Assembly: GCA_025345505.1 (NCBI GenBank)
Contig: JANVCC010000125.1
Location: 234,400-298,399, forward strand
DNA from: Todiramphus chloris collaris
Lineage: Eukaryota > Chordata > Aves > Coraciiformes > Alcedinidae
Direction of reading: 5' to 3'
DNA length: 64,000 bases
The notes beneath the pieces are model-generated. The model was not told the origin of the DNA, did no database searches, and saw only the letters and a list, made by a program, of their open reading frames with translations. The translations under genes were made by a program, and so were the position numbers. Shown one piece after another: positions 1 to 12,980 of the stretch. The number at the start of each line of letters is the position of its first letter. Position 1 is the stretch's first letter.

Positions 1-52
1 TCCTCTCCTCTCCTCTCCTCTCCTCTCCTCTCCTCTCCTCTCCTCTCTTCTC
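1..52. repeat. (TCCTC)n pentanucleotide microsatellite
   Basis: Nine perfect TCCTC units open the window, followed by an imperfect tcttctc. The array is cut by the window edge and probably extends upstream. It is a pure pyrimidine strand. Confidence 0.95.
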
Positions 53-2176
53 ATGCCTTTACTTTTTCCATTTTTTAGATTTCACTGTTTTACTTTTCTA
101 CTTTTGCACTTCCGTGGAGTCCTCAGGAGCTCAGCCTCTGCACTGGCAAGGATTTTACTCAACCAATTTTGACCAGTGCCTGCAAGCACGCTTCTCAATC
201 CTTAGCACGCCTCTTCCACCAGCCTTCGACTGTGGTACTTCTCCCCTTGCTAGCAACTGAAGGTAGCTGAAGCAAAAGGGGCTGCTTTGGCCTCGTATGC
301 ATGCCGTCCTTTCCGTCTGCAGTGCAGGAAGAATGTTAGCCTAGCCTTCACCCCTGGCCTCCTGATTGCTGCTCCACTTTTAAATCTGATCTCTGATGTG
401 CTGATAGCTTTTTATAGGCACTACACCTATTTTCTTGAGTCCCTCACAATTCCTCTGTGAGTCACTGACATCAAATGGAGGTTACCTCTGCATCTTTACC
501 TGAATAAAATAGTTGCCCTTGCCCTTGCCCGTTGTCATGACCTCCCTCTTCCCAGGTCTCTCCTTTTCACACCACTCTCCTACAGAACCCCTTATACGCT
601 CTTCAGGAAACTCTTTGTGTCTAACCAGCCACTCAGGAATCATCTCTAAAGTTCATCCCTCTTTCAAGTTTGTCTTAAAAGTCTCTTCAAGAATGTCCTC
701 CACCGGTGCTTGCTGTAACAGCTTACAAGGTCTGGCCAGAAGACAAGGACCTTCAGCTATTTGTATCTCTTCATTCTCTACACCTGACATTGATTTACTG
801 AATTCCGAGTAGATAAGCGTAAAGATGATCAATCTGAATGTACAGCCTTCCTCCTGCTCCACTGTTCTCTCTTCCCTGTGCCTTTCTCCAGACTCTGACG
901 CCTGCTTGGTGCATTTTTTAGAAACAAGACATAGCTAATGAGGGGATCCTACTGCACCGTGCGCCGAGGAACGATCCCCGCTGGAGGGGCTCAGACCTCT
1001 CGCAGGATTAAAAATGGAAAAAAATAGACTATGAATTAATTGTCTGGGTTTTTGGTTTTTTTTTGTAAAATAAATCTGGCTTTTGGACACATCCCTATAG
1101 ATGTGAACCTTGAGAAAAGCTGATATTCACTTACAGAGGCAACGTAGGGTCTAATGGAACTATCTCGTAACAGCAGAGATAGGCCAAGAAATATTTCAGT
1201 AAGACAAAAAGAGTGAGGAAGTGACCACTTTGATCAATGCAAGGAAACAAACTGACCTTGCAGTTTCCCCAAGAAGAGATTATTTTTATTATTCATTTAT
1301 GTGACAGAACTTAATTCCTTTTCTTCTGCTTTTATCAACCAGTAGGAACACAGCACGTCCTTCCGCACGAGTACCGGAGTCTATTCCCCAGCCTCAGAAT
1401 AACAACAAATCTTGCAAGTGCTTTAAAAATGGATCAGCACACAGAGGCAGGAATAGATGTAAATTTTAATTTAGGGCAGCATTTTTTTTTATGTTATATT
1501 ATTACACCATTTCAGAGTAATTTTGGTGTTTTATGTAGTGTTTAAAGTTCTACAGCTGTAACTTCTAAAGGAAAAAAAAGAAACCAATGAAAGCCACAGC
1601 AATTCTTTGCCCTATTGTCAGCTCTGATTTTTCTTTTTTTTTAAACCTACTATTAGATGTCCACGGGAAAAATAAGATCATAGGGGGAAATTTAATCAAA
1701 ATAACTGGAAAAACAAAAGTGAGAAAACTAGGAGAAACAATAAATAGAAACTTATGTTTCCTAACTACGGTATGGAACTTCCCATCAATGTGCCTCTCTC
1801 CCAACTCGTAATAATCAGATCATGTGAAAACAGCCTGCTCCTTTTGGCACCATTCTTTTCTTTCTATCGGGTAGTCAAGAGAAAGTTTGAAGGTTTGAAG
1901 AACAGCTATGCTATCAATGGGCAGAACACGTTAATTGTGCAGCCCCCTCCCTTCCCTGATCCAGCTCACCAAGAAGGAAGACCCACGGTTCGCAGGCACA
2001 GAGATGGCTCATCCCTGGGCAGCCATCTCTTCAGCCCTGCCTCCCAGCACTCAGGACTCTCTTTGGAGGTATCTTCATCTGCAAGACCTAGCTCGAGTTT
2101 AACAGTTTTGCCAGACATGTGCCTTTTATAGCTGACACAGAGTCCTGGAGAGCCCCACCAGAACAGCATCCGTGCT
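53..2176. other. Intergenic, no gene recognised
   Basis: Unique-looking, moderately AT-rich DNA with short poly-T and poly-A tracts. Small open frames (for example 513-812 plus and 1,754-2,131 plus) have no recognisable domains, splice context or repeat identity. No RNA gene was seen. Confidence 0.6.
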
Positions 2177-2236
2177 GAAGACTCGATGATCTCCAGAGGT
2201 CCCTTCCAGCCCCTACCAGTCTGTGATTCTACGTGA
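2177..2236 (+). mobile_element. CR1 LINE 3' tail fragment
   Basis: Contains the CR1 3' end words gactcgatgatctccagagg, tcccttccagcccctacc and tctgtgattct, in + orientation. Only the last ~60 bases are recognisable; the LINE body is absent, as is typical of severe 5' truncation. Confidence 0.8.
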
Positions 2237-2239
2237 GGA

Positions 2240-4030
2240 GAGTCAGCACTTCTAGGATGGGCAGAGAGCAAAAATATAGAGCAAGTGATCATTTTAACAA
2301 CAGTTACTTTTACACATGTGGAAGAGCTTAAAGACCTCTAAGATTACAGGTTCCTCTGAGTGACAGGACAATAAATGAGAGATGCCCTCTACATATGGAC
2401 TAGCACGTGGCTGTAACACAAGAGAGAGATGAGAAAGTAGAAGCAGCAAGGTTAGAGGAAGGTGCTAATATTTTGCAGCAATTCTTGACATTTTTTGCAT
2501 GCTATTGAACTCTGGTGATTTTTTTTTTCTGCTCTGAGACTTTCTTGCCTTGCTTCAAGTCTTCATTTTATGGTTGGTTATGGATCAAATGCTTTTTATT
2601 TGCTTGTTTATATGCCAAATGCCCTATTTTAAAAAGCAATATTTTGTTTTGCTTACGGATAGAATATATTTTCTCAGTAAAATTGTCTTGTAAGTTGAAG
2701 ACTTTTACATCGGAGGGAAAATAATAGTACCACAGCACTTCAGGACTGCGCATTATGATGCTGTAAGAGAGAGCAGGAAGAGAGATTATAAAGCTCGCAA
2801 TAAAGGTAGCATATGATTTGTCTTTTATAATGAACGGTGTGATCTTTTTTCTTTCCTTGTTGCCATGGTATTCTTTTGTGACTTTATTTATAAGTGTTTT
2901 ATGGAGAATTCGTAGTCAGTAGATATTTCTCAGGTTGGGGACTTTTCTTCCTTTTAATCTCTGTGTATTGCCAAAGTAACTCAAATTTCAAGTTCAGGCA
3001 TCTTTGAGAAAACTCACACTGGAGATTTTCAGAACTATCTGCAGCAGGTAACACCTGATAAAAGCTCACTGTCTTCAGCACAGATCTCCATGCTGTTGCG
3101 CTATCATTTAAGAGTATGAATGAAGCACAGGACTTTTCAAACTCTCAAAAAAAGACCCAAAAACCCAAACAGTGAAAGAGCCTCTTAAAATCCTCAAAAG
3201 GAAACTACCAAAGCTTTCCAGAGAATATCCATCCATTTTTCTGCATCTTTTTTACTTACCAAAAATAACAAAACTGTCGTGGCTCTAAAAAAAAAAAAAA
3301 AGAAATCCCAGATCTCTACATAAATAATGAGCCCACTCAGCCACACTATAAAAACACCCATTCCTCATTTCTAAACGTTTGTGATGGCACCAAAACAGGA
3401 GATAAGAAATTAGCACCAAAGCATCCAGCAGCCTTGTGGTCGTCTCCTTGCCTGGAGTGTGGGTTCAAAGATCTCTGTAGAATAAAAGACTGAATCCACA
3501 CCTCCTGCATCATAAATCAGCGCTGTGACCACATTAGAAAGCAGACACTGGCTGGGCTCCAGGTGTTTCTTCTGTAAGATCTCAGCTGTGCTCAGAAGAA
3601 AAAGCCTTTGAAAAGCCAACTTCAGGTCTTCCTCTACTATAGCTGAAGACCTGAGAAGCATCTGAATGTCAACAAGCAGAAATGAGGTACCTTGGGGATT
3701 GTAAAAGAGATATGTGTGGTCCTGAATGCTTAGAAAGACAAGCTGGTGTTTTAAGGGCACCGGGGAGTTAGTGGTTTGAAAGACCAGCATGGTTTAGGTA
3801 AACTGGATTTGAAAGCCAGCAGTATGCAAAGGATTGATGAGATGAACATTGGTTCCAGCCAAAGCTGCTGCCCTGGAGGAGGCAGCACACGCCTGCAGCA
3901 GCAGGTTGAAACCGAAGAAAGGCTTCTTCGTTGCTTCTACAATTGTGTCATCACATCAGAGTTGACTGCCATTGCTCTAGCTGCAAAGAGACCTCCGAGA
4001 AGCTCTTCTGCCCCAGCTATGAATGAATTA
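2240..4030. other. Intergenic, no gene recognised
   Basis: Unique DNA with a 15-A tract at 3,287-3,301. A 126-codon open frame on the minus strand (3,410-3,790) has no recognisable domain and I treat it as chance. Nothing else could be supported. Confidence 0.55.
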
Positions 4031-4033
4031 TAG

Positions 4034-4273
4034 GCTTAAGTTGCACCAGGGGAGGTTCAGGTTGGGCAGGAGGAACAATTTCTTTGCTGAGAGAGTGGTG
4101 AGGCCTCGGAACAGGATGCCCAGGGAGGGGGTGGAATCACCATCCCTGCAGGGGTTCGATAAACATCTGGATGTGGCACTTCAGGAGATGGTTTAGTGGT
4201 CCTGAGAGTGTTTAATAGATGGTTGGACTTGATGGTCTCTTGCAGGTCGTTTCCAACCTTAACGATTCTATGA
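4034..4273 (+). mobile_element. CR1 LINE 3' fragment
   Basis: About 240 bases of CR1 3' end in + orientation: it opens with the caccaggggaggttcaggttggg block, passes a cccagggagggggtggaatcacc block and ends in ggttggacttgatgg...aacgattctatga. It directly abuts the LTR-like block that follows. Short indels indicate an older, inactive copy. Confidence 0.92.
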
Positions 4274-4289
4274 GCCTATGCCATAAAAT

Positions 4290-4876
4290 CACAGCAACAC
4301 AGAGGATCTTCCTCCCCAGGGAGCTCACTTCAGCCCTCCCAGCGCTGGGCTTTGCATGGAGAGCTGGAAAGGTGCTGCTCACACCCTGGGCTGGGGCTGG
4401 GGCTGCTGCTGGGCAGGGCTCGCACAGCACCCAGGCTGGTTTCCAACATTCCAACATGCACTGGGATGGGGGGGACGAGGTCTTGGGAGGGGACACGCCT
4501 GGGACAGCTGACCCAGACTGGCCAAAGGGATGGGATGTTCCACACCGTAGGATGTCAGCTGAACTAGAAAAGCTAGGAAAAGGAGTGGGGAGGTGATGAC
4601 ACACACATCCACTTGTCCTCCAGAGCAACCGCTACGCGCTGGGAGCCCTGCTTCCCAAAAAAGGGCCAGACAGCCCCCGGTGATGGGAAGCAGAGAGTAA
4701 ATCTTGTCTTCTTTTGCTTCTGCACAGTCTTTGCTTTGCTTTTCATTAAACAGCCTTTGTCTTAACCCACGAGTTTCATCGTATTTTCTTCCCCCTGGTC
4801 CAGCTGAGAGGAGGGGTGGGAAGTGACAGAGCGGCCGGGTGGGCTCCTGGGGTCCAGCCAAGGTCACACCACCACA
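4290..4876 (+). mobile_element. ERVL-like endogenous retroviral LTR, probable solo fragment
   Basis: The block matches my memory of avian ERVL-type LTRs: a ctgacccagactggccaaagg segment (~4,508), a gtgatgggaagcagagagta segment (~4,679), an ATTAAA polyadenylation-like signal near 4,747, an aacccacgag segment and a terminal ggtcacaccaccaca near 4,876. The usual promoter part after the tggccaaagg segment looks degraded. No internal retroviral genes flank it, so it reads as a solo or truncated LTR. The 5' boundary is uncertain; 4,290-4,440 is included only because it is contiguous GC-rich sequence before the next CR1. Open frames here (for example 4,379-5,131 minus) are antisense to the LTR and not genes. 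Confidence 0.65.
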
Positions 4877-5439
4877 GCAGCCACCAACGCTGCCTCCAGC
4901 CTGTGGCACAGCAACCCTCGAGCAGCACTTTGCAGTTTCAGTGTCTGTTTGTGCAGCCATTGCAAGCCTCGAATTGTGAGACTCCTTTCCTTCCTGTGCA
5001 ACCCGTGATGCTAAATTTGTGATGTCTTTTTCTGGGATGCTGCAAGAACACTCTGCCTGTCTCTTACTGTTCCTGTTATATTTTGATTCTTTCTTCGTGT
5101 CCCAGAAATTCTTCACAGCCAAGCCACACATAACAAAGATGCTCTCAAGTATTATTGTTCTCGGCGTGGCAAAGGAAAGAAACGCAGCGGGTTTCTGAGT
5201 GCTCCTTTCAGATGTTCACAAGGGACATGGTAAAATCTTTGCTAGCTGGCTTAAATGCCTCTGTGATCTTGTCTGATTGTTGTCATACCACTTGTTTTTT
5301 CTCTGGAGTATTTCACACCGATGCTACGATTCATCCTGACTTCTCCCAGGCTGAGCTACGTCTGCGGCAGGACCTTTTACACTTCGGTGTCTCTGTTGAG
5401 ACAACCACGAATTTATCTATTTTTTTCCCTTATGATTGT

Positions 5440-5900
5440 TATTCACCTTTTTGTTAAACAAATGCGATAATCGTGCTGACAGTGCGGTGACAGGATTACA
5501 CAAGTTTGATTAGTACATAATGAAAATCGCCTATCGCACGAGTAGTTTGCAGTTCTGTATAAAAGCAGAATGCCATCTGGGGCCTGCTCATATTTCTCTC
5601 TTTTTTTTTTTTTTTTTTGGTGCGTGTGCGTTTGTTTTTTCTTCTAATAAATGACAACCAGCAATAAAATTTCACTTTGTAGTAAAATGTGAAGTGCGGC
5701 AGCGAGAATTTACAAGAAGCATTTTGTGTTTTCTCTGAGCGTTTTAAGACTTAGAAATCAGCCCAGCAAATGTTTAGTCTGCTGAGTAGTCCTCATTCGC
5801 AGGAGGAGCTATTGACTTCAACGGCGTGACCTATCTGATTAAAGATTATTTGCAAGAGCCAGATGTTTCCAGGTCCAGAAGAGAATGGGGAGGGATTGAT
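5440..5900. promoter_or_regulatory. Candidate conserved noncoding element
   Basis: An AT-rich stretch that still keeps scattered CpGs (gcgataatcgtgc, aaaatcgcctatcgcacgag, gtgcggcagcgag). This is unusual in unique avian intergenic DNA and often accompanies conserved elements. There is no coding signal. The call rests on composition only and needs an alignment. Confidence 0.25.
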
Positions 5901-8199
5901 TCGGGTTCCTGCAGAGTAGTAATTTCCTATCTTTCCTTCGTTCATCTGACCCATGGAAGTATGGTAAATTGTAATGCTCCAGAAAACAGCGTAACGTGTC
6001 ACTTCTGTTCTTTAACACAAGTCTACAGCGAGGGTTTCTGAGCGGCTCATCCTCCAGTGGGCATAAGCTGGCAGCCAGCAGCCTGGCATCCTCTTCACTC
6101 CATCTCTTCGACCGCACCATAACGTGGCTTTGGACCATTGAAACTGAGTTCTTGGCTTCTCACACTAGATACTCAGAAATAAGGAATGGAGGCAACTAGC
6201 CTGCCAAAGACCCTTGAAAATGCTGAGGTAAATGACCTGATGAGACTCCCAGTAAAAGCCAGTGAAGGAACTGGGACTGCCAATCAGGGTTAACTGGATT
6301 TCACACTTTTGCTACATCCTTTGCAAGAAAAAGAAGTTTATCCAACTCCTTGATAAAACAGTGGGGGGTGAAAGAGGGAAGGTAATTATCCTTCTATAAA
6401 TGTTGAAAATTAGATATGAATTCCTGATACAAGGGTCTGCTGGATTTGGGCTTTTATCTCTGTTGAACGGTATTCCTTAGGCACCAAAACACAGAAAAGT
6501 TCTTGCAAGATTCATGTATCCATGCATGTATAATGAATTCAAACAAGAATTATATAAACCTCAACTAACTACTTTCATCTAAGTCTGGGCAGTCCTCTGT
6601 GCTTTCACAGTCAAAATGCTGTCTGCAATTACTTTGACTGGATGTAAAGAACGGCCTGTTTACATAAAGAAAAATAGCACAGTACTCCTCCACGGCTCTG
6701 AAGAAGAACTCGTACTGCTGATGAGCAGTAGGGAAAGCGTTTCCCTGAGCTGTTTGTGCCCCCTGGGAATAGAGGATCTCCGCTTTCCATGGGGAAGATG
6801 GCACTGAGCACAGGGCAAAGGAATGAGGAGAGGCTGTGGCAAAAGAAAGCCCCATCTCTAAGGTGGAGAGAAGTCAAGCGGGCAGGCTGGGTTGTCCCCT
6901 TCTCCGGGCTCCGGGAGGTCTGCCTGATGAAGATGTGTGACAAGAAAGGGTTTGTGTTGGTATGCCTGGAGGACAGTTCATCTTCAAGGGAGGGAAAAGG
7001 GGAATGATTGGGATAAATTACAGGCCAAAGCTTCAGGTTCTGTATTTCAATAGGTTTTAAAAAACAATAATTGAGGAATGGTAGGTACGTGGGGAAAACA
7101 GAAAGTGAGAGAAAATGCTAAACAGTTTACCAAGGGTGGATAATTCTTGAATAATCAGATACCCCCCCTTTGATAGCATTGACTGATTACCCAGACCAAG
7201 GAAACGCAGTAGATGAAATCTGAATTTAACTAGGGCATTAAACGTGGTGCCACATGGGAAAACACCAGCGGGGTAGAAAAACAGAGAATCAGTACAACGT
7301 CTGTAAGGTGGGAAGAGAGTTTGCTACGCGGAGCTGATAGCCAGCTGCTCTCCAGCAGGGAGGTGTCACGCTGATGAGAAGCTGTTAGGAAAGCTCTTCA
7401 GAGTTCCTCCAGAATTACCATTAGTATTTTAAGTACTGAACGCAGCATAAAAAGGCTCCTGAAATTCTCCACTCACCTAAGGTTGTGCTAAGTTCATATC
7501 AGGCCTGTGTGGATCCAGAGGAGCAATGGTTGGTCCTGAGTCCCACCTACCACGCTAGAAATGGAGAGATACCTCACTTGTACTCAAGGCAGGGTCAGGT
7601 ACTACTGACACACAACAAAAATTGGTGCTAGAAACTGGGAATAAAGATGGAATCACCTGGAAGCCCTGGGAAGATGTAAATGGAAATGGATTTTTTTTTT
7701 TTCCTGCTGTTTTACTCATCCCTTTCTCTTGTGCTCTCAGGGGGGTAGTGCAAGGAGCAGTAGGAAGGCATGAAGATATTTCCTGCTCAGGCTTTTGCAA
7801 ATGAGAGAAGAGCTGGAAGTCAAAGGAAGGGAACAAAGGTCGTATCAAACAGTCACTGATGCTGTCCGCAGAGAAGAGAAATGGGTTCTGCAAATGGGGG
7901 CAACAAAAACCAGTGAAAAGCCATGTAAGACTTCAAGGCTCCCTCTTCCCTGTGTTGGGTGATGCTCTTTGCCAGCATTTGCTTTGTGCTGGAGAGCCCC
8001 ACAGCACCTCGAGATGGTTTCGCTCCCTTGGTGAGGATCTCTGAATTGAAGACTCTGCCACCTCAACAGCCACTATGAGGAAAGGCAAAACGTTAGTTTG
8101 GTATTTAAGCGTGCATCAAAACTGCCTCTCTGCTGATTTGAAAGAAATCTTTCATTCAAAAAACCCATGTTTCTCTCTTGTTTAATTTCAGAGGAATTT

Positions 8200-8790
8200 T
8201 TATGAATAATTGAGACATGTAACCTGCTTCTCTTAATTAATCCGGATCTGCTAAACAAACGATTTCCAGTTTGCAAATTGTTTAAGTCTGTGCTAGTTTA
8301 TGATAATTCTTGTATATGAAATGTATTAATCCCGTGGAAAACAAAATACTAGCATTTGTTTAATGAAATCATTATCACTAAACACTTATCATCTGTTTAA
8401 TGAAATTCAGAAATTCACAGATGGCCGTTCTCTTACACAGCAAATGCATGTTTAGCAGAAACAATGTTTAGAAATAAACACAGTAATCAGCATTATAAAT
8501 CTGTCCTTTCTGCAATAAAACTCCAGACAGTTTTTTTTTCCAAGCGTAGCTATGCACGATCAGCCCAGAGTAAGATTATTTAGCTGTTCTGAAGAGTCCT
8601 CTTTAAAATTAAAGTAGGAAATAATCTGCTTTTTGAAATAACAGATTAAACCAAACAAAAGCAGAATGCTAACCTGATCCAAAGGCTAACAGCTATCCGG
8701 GCCACCACGTGTGTAATAAACTTTGGTGATGCTGATAATTACACTGAGGAATTATCCGGGATTACAATGGCAATAATTGTTATCTCCTAC
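8200..8790. promoter_or_regulatory. Candidate conserved noncoding element with homeodomain-like words
   Basis: Dense TAAT/ATTA cores, the word tgtttaatgaaat twice (8,357 and 8,394, 37 bp apart), a CACGTG E-box near 8,706 and an attatccgggattacaatgg stretch near 8,752. CpGs persist in AT-rich surroundings. It resembles developmental enhancers in gene deserts, but sequence words alone prove neither conservation nor activity. Confidence 0.3.
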
Positions 8791-11028
8791 ACGAAACCGG
8801 TGCAAGTTTAGCCAGCCCTCATCACAAGTGCATTTCCTTTGTTATGCAGAATATACAGCTTTGCAATTTTCCTTCTCCTGTAGATTTGGCCTGCCCGTAG
8901 GCATTTACCCCTCACTGCCTGATTTTCTTCTGCTCTGCTTTAGATGTTCTCAGTTATTTAACCGCTCCCATATGAAATTCTGGGTCTGCCTGAAGTCCTG
9001 TCGTGTTGAGCTGAAGCTGAGATGTTAACGCATGTGATTTAGCCATACAGCATAGCCTCGCTCCTCTCTCACATCCCAAGTTCAGGGGATAGAGCTTGAC
9101 AAAGTGTCTACGAAATCCAATCGCTTCTCGGCGTTTCGTCCTTGGATTTGTTCTTCCCCTATACAAGGTCAGCAGGCAGGAGAATAACTAATACAGGACG
9201 GGAAGCTGGAAGGGAGCATTTACTTACGGGGATTAAAATGATACAGCATAGCGACTTTGCAATCAACACTTTCAAGTACCAGATGTCCCGTTACAGTAAT
9301 CCCCTTAATTTAAAGGAATACACGGACGGTTTCTTTTTTGTCCTGCTTTGCTCTTGTTAATACATTCTGTGTTGCTGTCCTGCTGCAAAGGCCAAACTTT
9401 TCTGACTGTTTTCAGTCTGCTAACAATCTCAGCATGAAAACATACTGATCTCAACTATGGCTTTATCCAGGACATAAACGTCGGGTGAAAGCCACGGTTT
9501 TATAGAAAACTTGGCAAGAGCTGGCTGCATTAGACACGGAGTTGCTTACACTGCTGGAAATACGACTTCATTAAATATAGATTTCGTCTTTCTCCGTTGC
9601 ACCACTTCGTGGAACTGGGGGGAGAGCTGCATGTCAGAATACTCTTCCAAACAAGCGACTTGTGAATGATTTCATAAATACATTTCATACACGGAGGCTG
9701 AAAATTGGCCAGCCTCCAGCAATGACAGCCTGGAAGAGCTCACAACTCTCACAATCAGGTGGAAGAACAGATTTCTAGGTTTCTATTGCTGATCTTTCTG
9801 CCTGTCCGTGGTTCAAGTCTACGGCTAAATCCGCTCTCGGTTCAAGGCAAGTCTGATGGGATGAAAAAGGAAACGGGAGCAGAGGCGAAGAGATGGGATA
9901 AGTTATGTAAAGGAGTTATCAGCCTCCAGCCCTGCAGAAAATGGGGGATATTATTAGTGCAGCCACAATTTCTATTGCTTTGCTATGCTGACTTTCTGTG
10001 GCTGGCAAAAATCCTGTTGGCGGCAGGGTAATTCCAGCTGCAGAACTGCTGGAGAGCAGGCAGGAAGAGCGAGAAACCCTGGGGTCCAGAGGGAACCTGG
10101 CTGTGAATGGTTCTGCAGCGGTGCTGAAGGAGTTGGGGCACACGCAGGGACACCTTCCACTCTACAGGGCTGACCCACCTGCTGGCAAGACAAAAACATG
10201 TGGCAGCATCTGTCAGAAATACGCTCAGTGGGAAAAATGATGATCCCTACGGATTTCTCCTCCTGATTCACAACAGTGCAACTGTTGTGCGAACACTCGG
10301 AGAACGTGGCCCTGCAAAAAATCTCCATGGAACCTCAGAAGCCTTGGTAATTACTGTGCATTTTCCTTCCGAGTGCTTCTCTGCCACATTGTGTTTCTCC
10401 AACTTGTATTATCGAAAGGAAAAAACCTGAAGGGCATTTTCTCCCCTCTACTGTACAGTTAAACCTTTCTGTTTTCATCCAGCACATATCCTTCTCAGGC
10501 TTATCCCTGCTCACCCTCCAAGCAACAGCAAATCCAGATTATGTGTTAAAAACACGAAGTGTTCCTTGCATACGCACATTATGTTTAAAAGATATTTCTT
10601 TCCTGATGTCTCCCTTTAAATCCTGTCTTCCCCCCCTCCCCGTCTACACTTTTTGAAGGCGCTTAACGCAGTTCTCTTAGCATTGCCACACATTTCCTTG
10701 AGTGAAGCAAATTTGGTTTGGTAGCAGTTCGTTTGCTGTTCCTGCCAATGTACTGAGCCTGCTATTAGCTCACGGGCTGTAGGAACAGCACTGAGGTTTT
10801 AATCAGGACGTACAGACAACAGAGGAATTTACAGCGCTGGCAGAGCATTGTGTTTGTGCCAGGCTAGGAGCCATCAATCATTTCCAGAGGCTATTGCCAA
10901 GAAGGTGAATGGCCAGATGTCTTATTTTGGTAAGTTTAGAACTCCTTCTTCACAATTCCATGTGATTTCTTCATATTTAATTCTTTATAATTTCTTTACA
11001 ATTCCACCTAAGCAGGTTTTTGGGATTC

Positions 11029-11440
11029 TTTCTAAACCAGTCACAAGTGGTGTTCCCAAGAACTGGGGCCAGTTCTGTTTCACACCTTTATCAGTGATCT
11101 GGATGAGGGGATCAAGGGAACCCTCAGTGAGTTTGCAGCTCACACAAGCTAGGCAGGTCTGTTGATCTGCTTGAAGGCAGGAAGGCTCTACAGAGGGTCA
11201 CAAGCTGGAACCCAGGAAGTTCCAGCTCAACAGGAGGAGAAACTTCTTCACTGTGAGGGCGATGGAGCCTGGCCCAGGCTGCCCAGAGAGGCTGTGGAGT
11301 CTCCTTCTCTGGAGCCTTTCCAACCCCCCTGGCTCTGTTCCTGTGTGGGCTGCCCTGGGTGCCCCTGCTCTGGCAGGGGGGTTGGACTCGATGCTCTCCA
11401 GAGGTCCCTCCCAGCCCCTACCAGTCTGTGATGCTGTGAA
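11029..11440 (+). mobile_element. CR1 LINE 3' fragment with internal deletion
   Basis: The 5' part (11,029-11,195) is from the reverse-transcriptase region: cacaagtggtgttcccaag, then ttatcagtgatctggatgag and gtgttgatctgcttgaagg-like blocks. At about 11,196-11,203 it jumps straight to the CR1 3' end (ctggaacccaggaagttcc) and runs to the tail near 11,431. Other copies here have several hundred bases in between, so an internal deletion is inferred. The last 227 bases (11,205-11,431) are about 97% identical to 46,767-46,993. The body is not translatable as a whole. Confidence 0.93.
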
Positions 11441-12980
11441 TGAATGGAACCGTTTGATTCAGACACGTGTTCTAGCAGAACAAAAAGACATTTTCACCGC
11501 CCCATAAACCTTGTAATGTTAATGCCAATGCTATTGTTACCCACATTCAGAGGCAGCTGCCATTGTCAGCAAGCAGAGACATTTGTTCAGCAGGAAGCTC
11601 TCGCCTTTAGCCCAACTTGAATCTCCTCTCACACACCTCGGAACTGAAATGTGATGCAAACATCTGCTGTGACTGGGAGCACGCTGGTGTGGCAAACAGA
11701 GTGGACACTTTTCTACACTTCCTGGCTAACATGGTGACATCACAGAGTCAAGAGGGGAGGGAATAACGTAAAAAGTATTGTCCTAAAAGTGTGGTCCGGA
11801 TTCAAGGGATAAATCAGTGCTACTTTTTCTCACGTGTTTTTCTCATATAAAAACAGTAACACAATATTGGCACAATTTGGGGAGTGATCTGATCAAGGAT
11901 GGGTGAGGCAAGGAAGAATAGAGCTCGCTGTTTAAGCGCTTGTATAGACTGACTGAAAAATGGAGCAGTAATAGCAAAGAAACCACAATAGGAGAAGAAA
12001 GGCTTAATTATTACACATCCTTGAGGTGGAGGTTAAGTGGAAAGAAGTGAAAGGGCTTGAAGGTTTTTGACAGATTCTAGTGAAGAAGGATCCAGAGCTT
12101 CCAAATTCCCATCCACGTTGGCACACACACTCTTTTATAATACAGAACAAACCTGTGTTAAAAGAAGCAGATTTTGTGTCTCTCTGCATACTGTGTACTC
12201 TAAACAGCAGCTTGCAGTGAAGATGAATCACAGGCAACCAGTTGACAACTCTGTCTCCTGTTTATGGGAGCGCGTAGTTGCAAAGACAAAACACTTCAAC
12301 AGAAATTGGATGAGATATAAAATTAGTATCGTCCTTTAATAACTGGAACTGCAAAACACCCAGAGTGTTAAGTTTTGACAAAGCATCTGTTTTTTTGACA
12401 TTCTCTCCACCAAGTGAAGCTCTGTCCTGGTCTGAGTGAGAGCAGAACTGATTCTCGTCAGTGCTTTTCCTCTCCATCCCAGCTCTTCCCCCCTGCCCTG
12501 GCTGCAGGCAGCAGCTGTGGGCACAGGCAGTGGCTGCTGCTGGCACTGAGAACACCCCATGGGCAGAGGCAGTGCCCGCGGGGTGCAGAAAGGGAGAGGG
12601 GACCCCAAACTGACCAGCCAGGGACCCCAGACCATGGGTGCCATGGGCCGTGGAAAGGTGAGGGGGCACAAGGGTCAAGCCTGGCTCAGCTCGGCTCCTC
12701 TTCTGGCTTCTTCCTCGGAGCATCCAAGGAGGACTGTGTCCCTTCTGCCTTCGATCCTGGTCTGTGTGTTCCTGAACCCAGCACCAGAACCCAGCTCCTG
12801 AACACAGCTCCCATCTGCTGCTGGGCCCAGGCTGGGACACACAGGTCCAGCACAACGTACTCATTTTCTTAGGCGTGAAAACTATTAATAATCTGTCAGT
12901 CATCTCAAACAGAAACAAGAAACTACAGAGCAATGCCATACCCTTCAGGGCTTGGCTCGTCTGTACATGTGCACCTGCTC

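Larger units (their letters stand above)
4877..11028. other. Intergenic, no gene recognised; possible conserved segments
   Basis: Six kilobases without a supportable exon or RNA gene. It contains an 18-T tract at 5,601-5,618. Two CpG-retaining, AT-rich stretches (5,440-5,900 and 8,200-8,790) look different from the background and are listed as candidate regulatory elements. A GC-richer patch at about 10,020-10,180 is unclassified. The many small open frames show no domain signatures. Confidence 0.55.

Noticed and set aside
3410..3790. 126-codon minus-strand frame
   Set aside because: No domain, no CpG promoter, no splice signals that fit; consistent with chance.
4379..5131. 250-codon minus-strand frame
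   Set aside because: Antisense to the LTR-like block and low complexity; no domain recognised.
12262..12939. 225-codon minus-strand frame
   Set aside because: Lies over a GC-rich segment with overlapping frames on both strands and no recognisable domain or splice context.
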